A DNA stretch of 64,000 bases from Rhabdornis inornatus (lineage: Eukaryota > Chordata > Aves > Passeriformes > Rhabdornithidae): contig VWZS01010175.1 in the NCBI GenBank assembly GCA_013397075.1, forward strand, positions 212,178 through 276,177, given 5' to 3'. Shown one piece after another: positions 54,801-64,000 of the stretch. Numbering within the stretch: the stretch's first letter is position 1; each line of letters begins with the position of its first letter. The notes below the pieces were generated by a model. That model saw nothing but the letters and a program-made list of their open reading frames with translations, was not told the origin of the DNA and searched no databases. Both the position numbers and the translations under genes were made by a program.

Positions 54801-55526
54801 ACAAGAACTTTACGACACAGTAAAGCCTTGCATACATGTAAAAAATCCCCAAACCAAGCCAAAACACCACAACGAACCAAAATACCACAACAAACTAAAA
54901 ACCCATGGAAATTTGTTTACAAGTTATAATAAATTGTTTCATGTCACCCCCATTCTGTTATTGAAGCCAGTGTCAATGTTAAGACAGAAGGACAAGGAGA
55001 GATTTTAGCAAGATTTACAAAGTTTTGGTGTGGATGGAGCCTACTGTCCCCAGCATAAAAGCATATTTCCACTCCCTTTATGTATGGTTTAACATTGCAG
55101 CCCCAGGCCATGGAAGAGCAGCCTCCTGTGTCACTTACAGTGTGATTCCACAGCAGTTTAAGCCAGTCTCACCCTGGACTGGCCAAGTCCTGCTCTAGCA
55201 CTGTCCTCAGCTCTCTGTTCCCACCCCTCTGCCTCCATGCATGCTGCCCTGGCAGCAGAAAGTCAAGCTGGTTGAGGGAGTGTCTCTGCTCTTAGCCAGA
55301 GTTTTGTTTGGCTGTTTGAAGACTTGTGCTGTCATGCATTGGGTAACCCACAAATGAGAGCTTCACTGGAGAGGAACAAAAAGAGGATCTGAGAGGAGGG
55401 GAAATAGGTCTGAGGTCAAGCAAAAAATGAAGGAAAAGGGGAAAGGAAAAGGAGAGAAGAGAAAGCTAAAATTCACAGGGCTTTATGTTGGAACCCTGGA
55501 AACTGGGAGTTTTGAACTTTCTGTGC
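51824..55526. other. Intron 3; nothing recognised
   Basis: AT-rich; more GC-rich patch at about 55060-55330 not assigned; A/C-rich low-complexity at about 54840-54905. Several 60-125 codon ORFs (such as 54119-54496) show no domain. Confidence 0.5.
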
Positions 55527-56039
55527 TGTCAGGCACTGACCCCCAGAAGAACACTGCTTTTGACCTGAGGCCTTGCAGAAGGCTTCCAAAATTGAATGAC
55601 AGAACTAGAATCACTGGTGTGTAGTTTGAATAGAAGCGTGTAATATCACATATGGTGAAGGATTTGGAATTTGGGGTTTTAGAATGTAGTAATAGGTATA
55701 CAGCAAGATGGAGGTTTTAGGGCAGAGGTTTTCTTTCTTCTTCACCTTCTTCTTCTTGGATATAAGTGGCACTTTCGTGATTGTATAAAAAATGCCGCAC
55801 TGCGGGTCATGGGTGTTTGGTCATTGGGTCAAAAGTAAAAATAAGTTAGGTGTTAGTTTTTAATTGGACTGTTTAGCCTTAAAAGACCTTGTAACGAGCA
55901 AGATACATCACCATTTCTTCATTTTTAGCTTGTTAGCTAGAAGTGCTGTAGCACTCACTGTAACATAGATAAGAAGTAATAAACAACTGGGTCCGAACAT
56001 AAAATTCCATCTCTCATGCATTCAGTCCTGACTCTGGCA
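55527..56039 (+). mobile_element. Endogenous retrovirus LTR, about 510 bp
   Basis: Starts near TGTCAGGCACTGACCCCCAG and ends near CTGACTCTGGCA. Contains TATAAAAAA at 55784-55792 and AATAAA at 55978-55983, 60 bp before the end, in the order expected for U3-R-U5. The text resembles an LTR common in songbird genomes. No clear target duplication was found, and the 5' end is uncertain. No retroviral genes follow, so it is probably a solo LTR. Confidence 0.6.
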
Positions 56040-56825
56040 GAAGAGAAAAAGATAAAAAGCGATAGCTTTATAGTGAAATCTTCCTTTCAAACTTTGCATA
56101 CGAGTTTTGTTCTTAATTCCCAAAAGATCAATGGTGTCTGAGTTTAATATTGAATAAAAGAGATGGAAAAGAATATTGATTAATTGTTCATTGTCTATTC
56201 TGAGCACTGATGATGTTGGGATCTGAAGGAAAATGAAGTATGTGACCATGATACTGAAAGATACATATGCATATAAAAATATGGGAATCAGAAACACAAA
56301 ATAATAATAAAAAAATCACACAGATTCTGGCATTTCCTTATTTTGAAAGTGAGGAATCTGTGCTACAGGTTTGGTAAAATTCTTGTATGTATTTTTATAT
56401 GTAGTATAAGCCTACAAAAATTCAGAATGGGATTTTCAAAAGTAATGTGTCTTCAGTGTCTTCTAAGAGATTTCCAAACAGTTGGAGACAACAAAAATAT
56501 CAAAATTGTGGAAGCTCTTAAGTCCTTTCATCTCAGTCTAATCCTGAAGCAATATCTAAGTTGTGTGTCTTCTGAAAAATAGGCATAATTATATTCTATT
56601 AAGAGAGACTTTTGTCTTGTTTTTATTTAATCAGCTGTCTCATACTGGAAAGAAAGCAAGATCTTTCTTGTTGCATAGAATGCTAGCAGAAAGAAGAATT
56701 TAGTAGACTTTATTTAGAGCTTTATTCTTCTTCCTGGTTATTTTTGCTGGAATTGACTAGCTATAAACAGCCAGAATTGCTGTGATAATAAAGTGATGTC
56801 TTCAAAGAGAGTAAGAAGGATGATA
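56040..56825. other. AT-rich intron, nothing recognised
   Basis: Between the LTR and the CR1. The 91-codon minus ORF 56022-56297 is chance. Confidence 0.5.
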
Positions 56826-58063
56826 CGCGAAAATGCAGGTCAGTCAGCTTTACCTCCATCCCTGGAAAAGTGAGGGAGTAGTTAATCCTGGAAACTATAT
56901 TCCAAGCAAATGGAGAAAAAGTTGTTTGGGTCTAATGGTTAACCTACTTGACACCATTAATAGGACAGCCAGATTGATAGGATATGGGCAGAGCAGTGGA
57001 TGATATCTACCTCGACTTTACTAAAGCCTTTGAGACTCTTTCCTACAACATCCTTATATATAAACTGTCAAAATACACAGTGAGGAAGACTGAAAAATTG
57101 ATGAGTAGCTGGGCCCAAAGAACTGTCATCAGTAGCACAGAGTACAGCTGGAGGCAAGTCATTAATGCTCTGACCCCCAGGGGTCGGTGCGGGGCAGATA
57201 CTCTTTAATGTCTTCATGAATGGACGGGGTGAGGGAACAGTTTACCCTCAGCAAGTTTGCAAGACAGTACAAAACTGAGAGGAGCAGCTGATACACCAAA
57301 TGCTTGTGCTGTTCAGAGGAATCTTGTCAGGCTAAAGAATTGACCTGAGGGGAATCTGATTAAGTTCAGCAAAGGGAAATGAAAAGTCTTGTACCTGGGG
57401 AGGAATAACCCCATGCATCAACAGCTGCTGGAGGCTGACTGACCAGGGAGCAGCTTTGGAAGAAAGTGTGTGAGGCTCCTAGAGGACGCCAAGTTGAACG
57501 TGAGAAATGCACCTGCACAGTAAAGAAGGCCAACAGCCTCCTGGGTTTCATTAGGAAAAATGCTGCCAGCAGTTTGAGGGAGGTGATCCATCCCTTCTCA
57601 GCACTGCTGAGACCACATCTGAGGTGCTCTGTCCAGTTCTGAGCTGCCCACTGTGAGAAAGTTATGGAGTGACTGGAGTGAGTCCAGCCACAAAGATGAA
57701 TATGAGACTGGAGCATCTTCCGTGTGTGGAGAGGCTGAGAGAGATGGGGCTGCTGAACCTGGAGAAGAGGCTCAGGGGGAATCTTGTATGAATACATGGT
57801 ATGAGCCAACGAAGAGGAAAAAGCCAGGCTATTGTCAACCTTGCTCACCGACTGGACAAGAGGCAATGGGCAGAAATCAAAACCCGTGAAATTATATGGA
57901 ATGGGTTGTCCAGAGAGGTTTTGGAGTTTCCATCTTTGGAAATACTCGAAACCAAACTTGACATGAACCTGGACAATCAGCTGTATCTGACCCTGATGAA
58001 TGGGGATGTTGGACTATACGACCTCAGAAAATCCCTCCTAAATAAATCTCATTCTGTGAAATT
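56826..58063 (+). mobile_element. CR1 LINE, about 1.2 kb, dead reverse transcriptase
   Basis: Begins within the ORF2 reverse transcriptase (CAGGTCAGTCAGCTTTACCTCC). RT motif A reads YLDFTKAFE at 57008-57034; the first Asp is kept, while the Asp that usually follows AF is Glu. The later active-site FADD segment is destroyed: at about 57257 it reads KFARQ. The copy continues through ORF2 to the 3' UTR and ends with CTCATTCTGTGAAATT at 58063. Frameshifts break the frame repeatedly. Confidence 0.9.
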
Positions 58064-60331
58064 GTTTAGGTGGGTGCATCAGGGGAATATTCTTGCTGAA
58101 GTGCCAACCATCTTTTACTCAGTAGCTGTGGTAGCATAGAACCTGCATACAAGCAACATGGACAGGGCAGGAACATACCCTGTTTTCATGGTGTTCTTCT
58201 AGTGCAGGATGTGGGCACTGTCTTCATCTCATGGCTGGTGAACATTACCGTGCAAGCATGTTGCTAAAATGGAATCTTCACAAGTCTGTATGCACTGTCT
58301 ATTTATTTCACAGATCTTTGGTCAAAGCAAAAGAATTAATTGCTCCTTAGTCTGTAAGCATGGAAAAAAATTCCCCACAACAGGATGTTAAAGTTTGAGA
58401 CTAATGGAGTGATAGCCTGGAAGTTCTCAAAGGAAGTGGTAGCCAAGTATGTCAACAGTAGTACTTTTGTTCTCAAGAGAAGTGGAGGCATTAGTGATAA
58501 GCTATGGAGGGAAAATGAGCTTTGGTTTAGAGATTGCACAGATACTACCTAAATTTGACATTGTGGGAAAGTTAATTATATTGTGCCTGTCACCAAAATA
58601 TCTATCTGGGCTCAGCCTTGTACTCCTTTAACTTTCAGAGTGTGTTCCCATTACCAATTTGTAAAAGACAACCCCCAAGTGAGCCACTTGCCATTATATT
58701 CTTTTATACTTTAAAAAAAACCCTATCATTTTCAGCAAAGTAGATTTTGGAATAAAATTGTGGAATTCTGCCTGAAGCTTTTGGCATATGACTGTGCCAT
58801 CATAACTTTGCTGAATTTAAATTACTTGATACATTGATGAATTTAAATTACTTCACAAGATCGATAGAAACTGATTTGTGGAAACTGCTGAACAGTAATT
58901 GGATTTAAAATCTAATACAATTGTATTCGAAAAGAAGGTTCCTGCTTCAACTAACACAAAGTTGAAGATCATCACCTCTTTCTCTCCATTCAGATATGCA
59001 TCCAGCCATAGCTGTGAAAAACTGTACTGCTTGTATGATACAGTATAGCGTATTTTTTATAGATCTGTCATTTTTTAAAATGTAAATGAATAAGTCTATT
59101 GCAGTTGTGACCTCCATCAAATTCAGATTCTTCTAGTGTTGTATTTCACTCCCCCATTGTTTCATCATGGAAAAGCTCCTTGCGTGCATCAAAAAGTTTT
59201 CTTCTGAAGTTAAGCTGGGTTTTGTTCATCAGAAAAGATAATGGAGAACTTCAAAAACAAAGTGAAAATCACCAAATAAAGTGTTTATGGCTTGTTTCTA
59301 ACTAATGAAAAGTTATTTTCATTAAATAGTAGGCTTTATTCCTACCTGAACACTTAGCAATTGGACTCTTCCCATCTTTTTTCGTTTGATCCATCCTTTC
59401 CATATATTTCCGTAGCTTGCATTTACTGAGGTCTGAATATTACCCTTATTTCTAGCATTTATACCACACACGATATATTACTACAAGTACCTATGCTGTT
59501 TTTTTTTTTTTGTGACTGAAATCAGTGTTTATCCAATAACAAGAAGATATCTGCTACAACATTTAACATAAAAATCGTGGTAGTTACATCTCAGAGCATT
59601 TTGTGTGTTGGAATGGCAGTTGTATGCCTAATGTTGCTAGGTTATCCTCAAAATTGGTGTCCTTTTACAGTGCAATTGTTCTACTTTTTTCTAATGTGTA
59701 GAAGCAGGCCTTGAAATCATGCACGGAATATTGGCAGAGGCAATAATGCATGCACGGTTACGTGCACATTATGGAAAAATGGGTGTTAGGGTTATGATCT
59801 GTTCCTTCGATATATCCAGGCGTTGTACTCAAATGCAAATTGGAAAGACAAAATATGTACACACTGCTGGACATACCCTTGATAATATCCTGTTTGTCTA
59901 TTATTTTAAGGTTTATGATACACTGGGAGATGTGCAGCAAACACTGGAAGCACTTGTTTCCATCAAGAACTTTATAAACATAATAGCAGAACATGAAACC
60001 ATGAAACCGTGACTATCTAAACAAAATCAGTTGCTATGTTCCTTGGCTTCTCAGAATTTAAATATATGATATGTCAGCTTTTGGTACCACTTTCAAGGTG
60101 CATCCTTTTCTATTCCTCTTCTTTTTTTATGATTTTCTTTTTATTTATGGAAATGACGGAGGATATATTTCTCACCTTTGGTGAGAAGACTTTCAAATCC
60201 AGTGTCAAGTTCACATCTCACACTTTTCTGAAAAGTGCTTTTCTAAAATTCATTTGCCGAATTTCCCGGATTCCTCCCCTGTGTCTCTCACAGTGGAGTT
60301 ACTTGTATGGGCTGCAGTTGCAGTGGCAAAG
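58064..60331. other. AT-rich intron, nothing recognised
   Basis: Contains a 16-bp direct repeat TGAATTTAAATTACTT at 58812 and 58838, and a T12 run at about 59501. The 97-codon ORF 59719-60012 shows no recognisable domain. Confidence 0.5.
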
Positions 60332-60706
60332 TGTTACGGACTGACAGCAATCCCCAGTCCCTGAGCTCCCTACAGTACCTGGGGGACTGAGAAGCAACAG
60401 GAGAGCTGGAAATGAAGGAATGAGATTTACCTTAAAATGAAGGAGGGAGGAGATAGGAAAAAGGTGTTTCTAGTTTGAACTTTGTTTCCCACTGTTGTAA
60501 TCTCTTTTTAATTTGCAGTATATTAATTAGTCTTCCCCAAACTGACGCTGTTTTGGCCATGACATTAATTGGTGAGTGATCTCCGTGTCTTAATCTTGAC
60601 CCAGGAGCTTTTTCTTCGTCTTTCTCTCCCCTTACTCTGTAGAGGAGGGGGAGTGAGAGAGCAGCTGGGTGGGCCTTTGGCTCTTAGCCAGGTCCAACCC
60701 ACCACA
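60332..60706 (+). mobile_element. ERVL-type LTR, about 375 bp
   Basis: Begins TGTTACGGACTGACAGCAATCC and ends AACCCACCACA. Internal text (TTTGTTTCCCACTGTTGTAATC, GGCCATGACATTAATTGGTGAGTGATCTCC, GGAGGGGGAGTGAGAGAGCAGC) matches, as I recall, a solo LTR family common in bird genomes. The poly(A) signal region is decayed (AGTATATTAATTAG). Flanking 5-mers (CAAAG and GTTAT) do not match. Confidence 0.75.
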
Positions 60707-63145
60707 GTTATCAACACACACACATGGCTTTGGCAAGCAGTGCTGAGTAGTGCAGGTTTACATGAGATCTGTTCAATCTAGACTGCCAAGTGAATCATGT
60801 AGGAATATATCATGGCATACATTATGCATTCGTATTTAATGTGTTTTGAATGAACCTGCTTCACAATTTGAAATTACTTGAAACTTATGTTGAGTGGTTC
60901 CATTTTGCTGCATTTCTTTTTTAAGATTGAGATCTGTTATGTCAGGAAAGTGTAGGATCTTTAATATATCTTCCCTTTTGTATCTTTTTTTTTAATAACA
61001 GAAGATTAGGCAAAATTTGGGAAAATGCACAGATCTGAAATGGCTTTTCTCTTTCCACTGACTGCATGGGGACTCAGAGATCTGAAAAATGTGGAGGAAA
61101 CAGTGTGGGCTGCCATCATGGTCTGGCTTTAGGTGATATGGGAGATATCTAACTCTGCTTTGGCACAATGACAAATTTGTCTCAATGTGCCTACTGGCTA
61201 CTTGGACTAAGGTGAGGAAGATTCTCTTAGAGACTGAAAATACTGCAATGTGATTCTTCATATTTGCAAAAAGAGAAGGAAGGAGGCTTTTCACTCCTTC
61301 CCCAGAGCTGGGTAGAAGGCATGAACAAGTGTAAAGAAGAACACTAACAATCCTTTCTGTAAGCTGTGTTTTTTCTCTGCTCTTTGTTTTTCATTGTGAA
61401 ACAATAACTTCAGAAAGAGAGAGGTACTGAGCTGATCAGACTTCTGGTATCTCTGTTGGCCTGTAAATGACTACCAGCCCTTTGTAATGAAAAACCTTTT
61501 TAAGGGCAAATCCAGAGATTTTGAAGCAAATGAGCTTTTTGGACTGTTGAGGTCCTTGAAATGATACGAGGATTTATAAATAACATGTCTTGTACATCGC
61601 AAAAAATCTTCAAAGAAGACTGGTTTTCCCAGGTTCAAAGAAGAGAATAATATATTAATATTATATACAGATATAATATACTGATGCAGGAGACAGAAAC
61701 ATTGATCTTGTAAGCTGCAGTTTGGAATGGAGAAGAAACGTAAGTTCTCTGAAGTACTAACCAGATAGTGGGTTTTTCCTTCCTTTTTTCCTGATGTTTT
61801 TTGATTCTTATGAAAAGGTGACCCTCCAATTATAGAAAGAGTTATTGACAGTGTCTAATGCTAAATGAAATAATGCATTATGACTGGTAATTGAAGTGGA
61901 CATGATTTTATTAACTTACATACTTTTGTTACAGAATTTTACTAACAAAACTGCTTTGCTCTTCACAATTTTGGAACATAAACTGCATCCTGCAATAAAG
62001 TGTAAACACGTTGTGCAGATATGCTGATGCAGCCAGCTTGGTTTGCTTTCACTAATTCTTTATGCATTCTAAATTGAAATACATTTTTTGTTTTAAGTGA
62101 GTTATGTGCCTGATAAAGGTTATAGAGCCCCAATTCTGCTTTCATTCACACAGACAATCACATGTCTACTGTATTTCTTTTGGTTTACACAGGTTACCTT
62201 GGATAGTCTCAGACCTAGATTTAAAGAACAATTCTGCCTGTGTCCTACCAGACAGCACAATGTTAGCCCTCTGTGTCAGAGCTGTATTTGCTGGGAACAC
62301 AGAAATAAGGAGTAATAAAGTATATTTGAACCACAAGAAAGCATAAATAAATCAGTCAAACTACACACAAGCATCTGATCTTTGGAAAGGGCTACTGCCA
62401 GTTTTATATAATTTCTTTTTGGAGGAGAACTGCAGAGTGTTTTCACTGAACATAAATGAAACACCTTGGCATCCACTGAAGCAGACTTGGATCAGGAGAG
62501 CTGGCAGCCTCTCATAAGAAGCAGTTTTTGTTGAACTGCCTTTGAAGAGTTTGAACTGGCAGTGCTGTTCTGGCTACAGGGTAACTTGGCTGAGAACATT
62601 CGGATTTCCCCTAACATTAAGTCATTTAAAGTAAAAAAATAAAAAAAAAAATAAAAAAAAAATCATTTCCTTTCCTCCCAGCTCCATTCAGGAGGAGAAG
62701 CTATTTTTACTGCCAGACTTGCTGAGTGTTAGTCCCTCATGAATGGAGCAGCAGAATTAAAACCATTTGCAATTTTAGTAATTAAAGACCAGAAGACACA
62801 AATTAAAAGTATAGTAAGTCGCTCATATTTAATGGGCTCTTAGAGTTCGTTTTGCAATCCCCAACATGCAAAATTATGAAGGAAAGGAGAGATAATGGAA
62901 TATTGATAAGATATGAGGACAGTCTCAAGGACTTGGACAGGATTACTGCTTTTGATAAATGTATTAGGAGAAGGAGGATATGAGTCTCAGTCATGTGAAA
63001 GTTGGAGACTGTGACTCCTAGAATCCAGCAGCTTGAACAGCAGTCTTTTACAAAAACATGTGAAAAAATTCTGATTATAAAAAGCTGGTTTGCAGACTCT
63101 TTGCATTTTTGTCTCTTTCCTTGGTCTTCACTGAAGATTTTGTAG
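60707..63145. other. AT-rich intron, nothing recognised
   Basis: A CA repeat of about five units at 60714 and an A/T-only run at about 62630-62663. Otherwise no signature. Confidence 0.5.
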
Positions 63146-63300
63146 ACTCACAGAACGGTTTGCATTGCAAGGGACTTCAAAGATCATCTAGTTCCACCCC
63201 CTTGCCATGGACAGGGACTCTTTCCACCAGACCAGATGTTCAAGGTCCCATCCAGCCTGGCCTTGAACACTTCCAGGGATGGGGCATTTCCCCATGGCCG
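63146..63300 (-). mobile_element. CR1 LINE 3' end, antisense
   Basis: CACAGAACGGTTTGCATTGCAAGGGACTTCAAAGATCATCTAGTTCCACCCCC followed by CCATGGACAGGGACTCTTTCC, CCATCCAGCCTGGCCTTGAACACTTCCAGGGATGGGGCA is the antisense CR1 tail nearly complete. Confidence 0.9.
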
Positions 63301-64000
63301 TCATGCTGCATAGTGCCAAAGCAGGTGGAATTATTAGTTCAGGATTTCCAAGTTGTACTTCAATTTATGTATCATGGAAAATTACTTTCTTTTTATTTCC
63401 AAAATGTAATCCCTTCATATGTTTTTTTTTCCTGAGGAGGCTACTACTGCCTTGCTGGTGGGTGTGCATTCTGTACATCTGAAGTTTACATTTATTTTTC
63501 CACAATACCACCTGGTTGGGTGTGAGACAAGCTCTTATATTTCACAACTTTTCTTTGAATTTGATTTGTCCTTTTTGAGCTTGAAATAGCTTCCAGCTCT
63601 CTCTCTTGAAAAATTATAGCTGCACATTTTTGTGTATCACTTGAAATTTCAATTTCAATTTTGAATAAAATTTCTTGGAAAATATCATTATCTGGCAAGT
63701 CTAAGATTTGTCTTGCAGAGGATTCTAAATTGTTTAGTAATTTGAACAGGCATTGTTCTAAGTGTCATCTTTGCTCTCTAATTCTCTAGGCTTTTGTTCA
63801 CAATGTTTTCCTCTTCACTTGTCATGGACTTCTGCAATTTCTGTAAAATGCTTAAGCATCGGTATGAATCTTGTAATTGCCACTGTAACTCCTGAACCTG
63901 CTTATTTCTCTGAGATGTATTGTTAGAGTCAAGTAGTCACAGATAAAGAAGACAAAATTTTGAAAGCAAGCAAAGAAAATAATACAGAATTCCATCATTG
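63301..64000. other. Intron, nothing recognised
   Basis: AT-rich end of the window with no signature. Confidence 0.5.

Larger units (their letters stand above)
51785..64000 (+). other. GPC5: GPC5 intron 3 (5' part)
   Basis: Starts at the consensus donor GTAAGA. The reading frame of the exon runs 12 codons into the intron and stops at 51821-51823, so unspliced transcript would give a truncated glypican. No fourth exon was recognised before the window ends. The intron contains two LTRs and two CR1 pieces, listed separately. Confidence 0.85.

Noticed and set aside
55451..55464. GAAGAGAAA shared with the sequence after the 55.5-56.04 kb LTR, as target duplication
   Set aside because: The following bases do not begin with TG, and the shared text is purine-rich low complexity, so coincidence is likely.
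57366..57866. 166-codon minus-strand ORF
   Set aside because: Lies wholly inside the + strand CR1 and is its antisense.
59719..60012. 97-codon + strand ORF
   Set aside because: No domain recognised, no splice or promoter context, ordinary AT-rich intron.
51785..64000. Search for GPC5 exon 4
   Set aside because: No open segment with acceptor and donor and recognisable glypican sequence was found; exon 4 is presumably further downstream.
1..64000. miRNA cluster related to the miR-17-92 neighbourhood of GPC5
   Set aside because: In other vertebrates that cluster lies upstream of GPC5 and not in this intron; no matching hairpin sequence was seen.

Overview
This window is vertebrate nuclear DNA, most likely from a bird. 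It is AT-rich, holds one short coding exon in 64 kb, and carries many CR1-type LINE fragments plus avian-type endogenous-retrovirus LTRs. I cannot fix the species; the LTR types resemble those I know from passerine and other bird genomes, which is recall and not a search. The single runs of N and the 43-N gap show it is a draft assembly.

The only gene I can support is glypican-5 (GPC5), on the + strand. Its large third coding exon lies at 51090-51784, bounded by AG and GT splice sites. Everything before it (1-51089) is the distal part of intron 2, and everything after it (51785-64000) is the proximal part of intron 3. GPC5 is known to be an extremely long gene with huge introns, which fits. 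I found no second exon, tRNA, rRNA or CRISPR array. Almost all other open reading frames are chance ORFs in intron or in repeats.

Layout: 1-1130 AT-rich intron; 1131-1969 a GC-rich island built round a 16-bp minisatellite that is stop-free in several frames; 3.1-3.56 kb a faint L3/CR1-like relic; 5.5 kb a CR1 tail; 9.83-11.53 kb a CR1 containing two exact false duplications marked by single Ns; 12.96-13.19 kb a CR1 tail; 14.33-15.4 kb an unclassified C-rich block; 22.37-23.41 kb a 1-kb CR1; 27.56 kb an antisense CR1 tail; 30.29-32.16 kb a long, old L3/CR1-like LINE in antisense; 32.53 kb a CR1 tail; 34475-34517 an assembly gap; 41.05 kb a worn CR1 tail; 45207-45465 a small antisense solo LTR with a 6-bp target duplication; 51.09-51.78 kb GPC5 exon 3; 55.5-56.04 kb an LTR; 56.83-58.06 kb a 1.2-kb CR1 with a dead reverse transcriptase; 60332-60706 an ERVL-type LTR; 63146-63300 an antisense CR1 tail.

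No new multi-gene system is visible. The points most worth a second look are the 16-bp minisatellite with its long phantom ORFs, the tetranucleotide repeat that occupies the place of the polypyrimidine tract of the GPC5 exon-3 acceptor, the assembly false duplication, the solo LTR with target duplication, and the old LINE relic.
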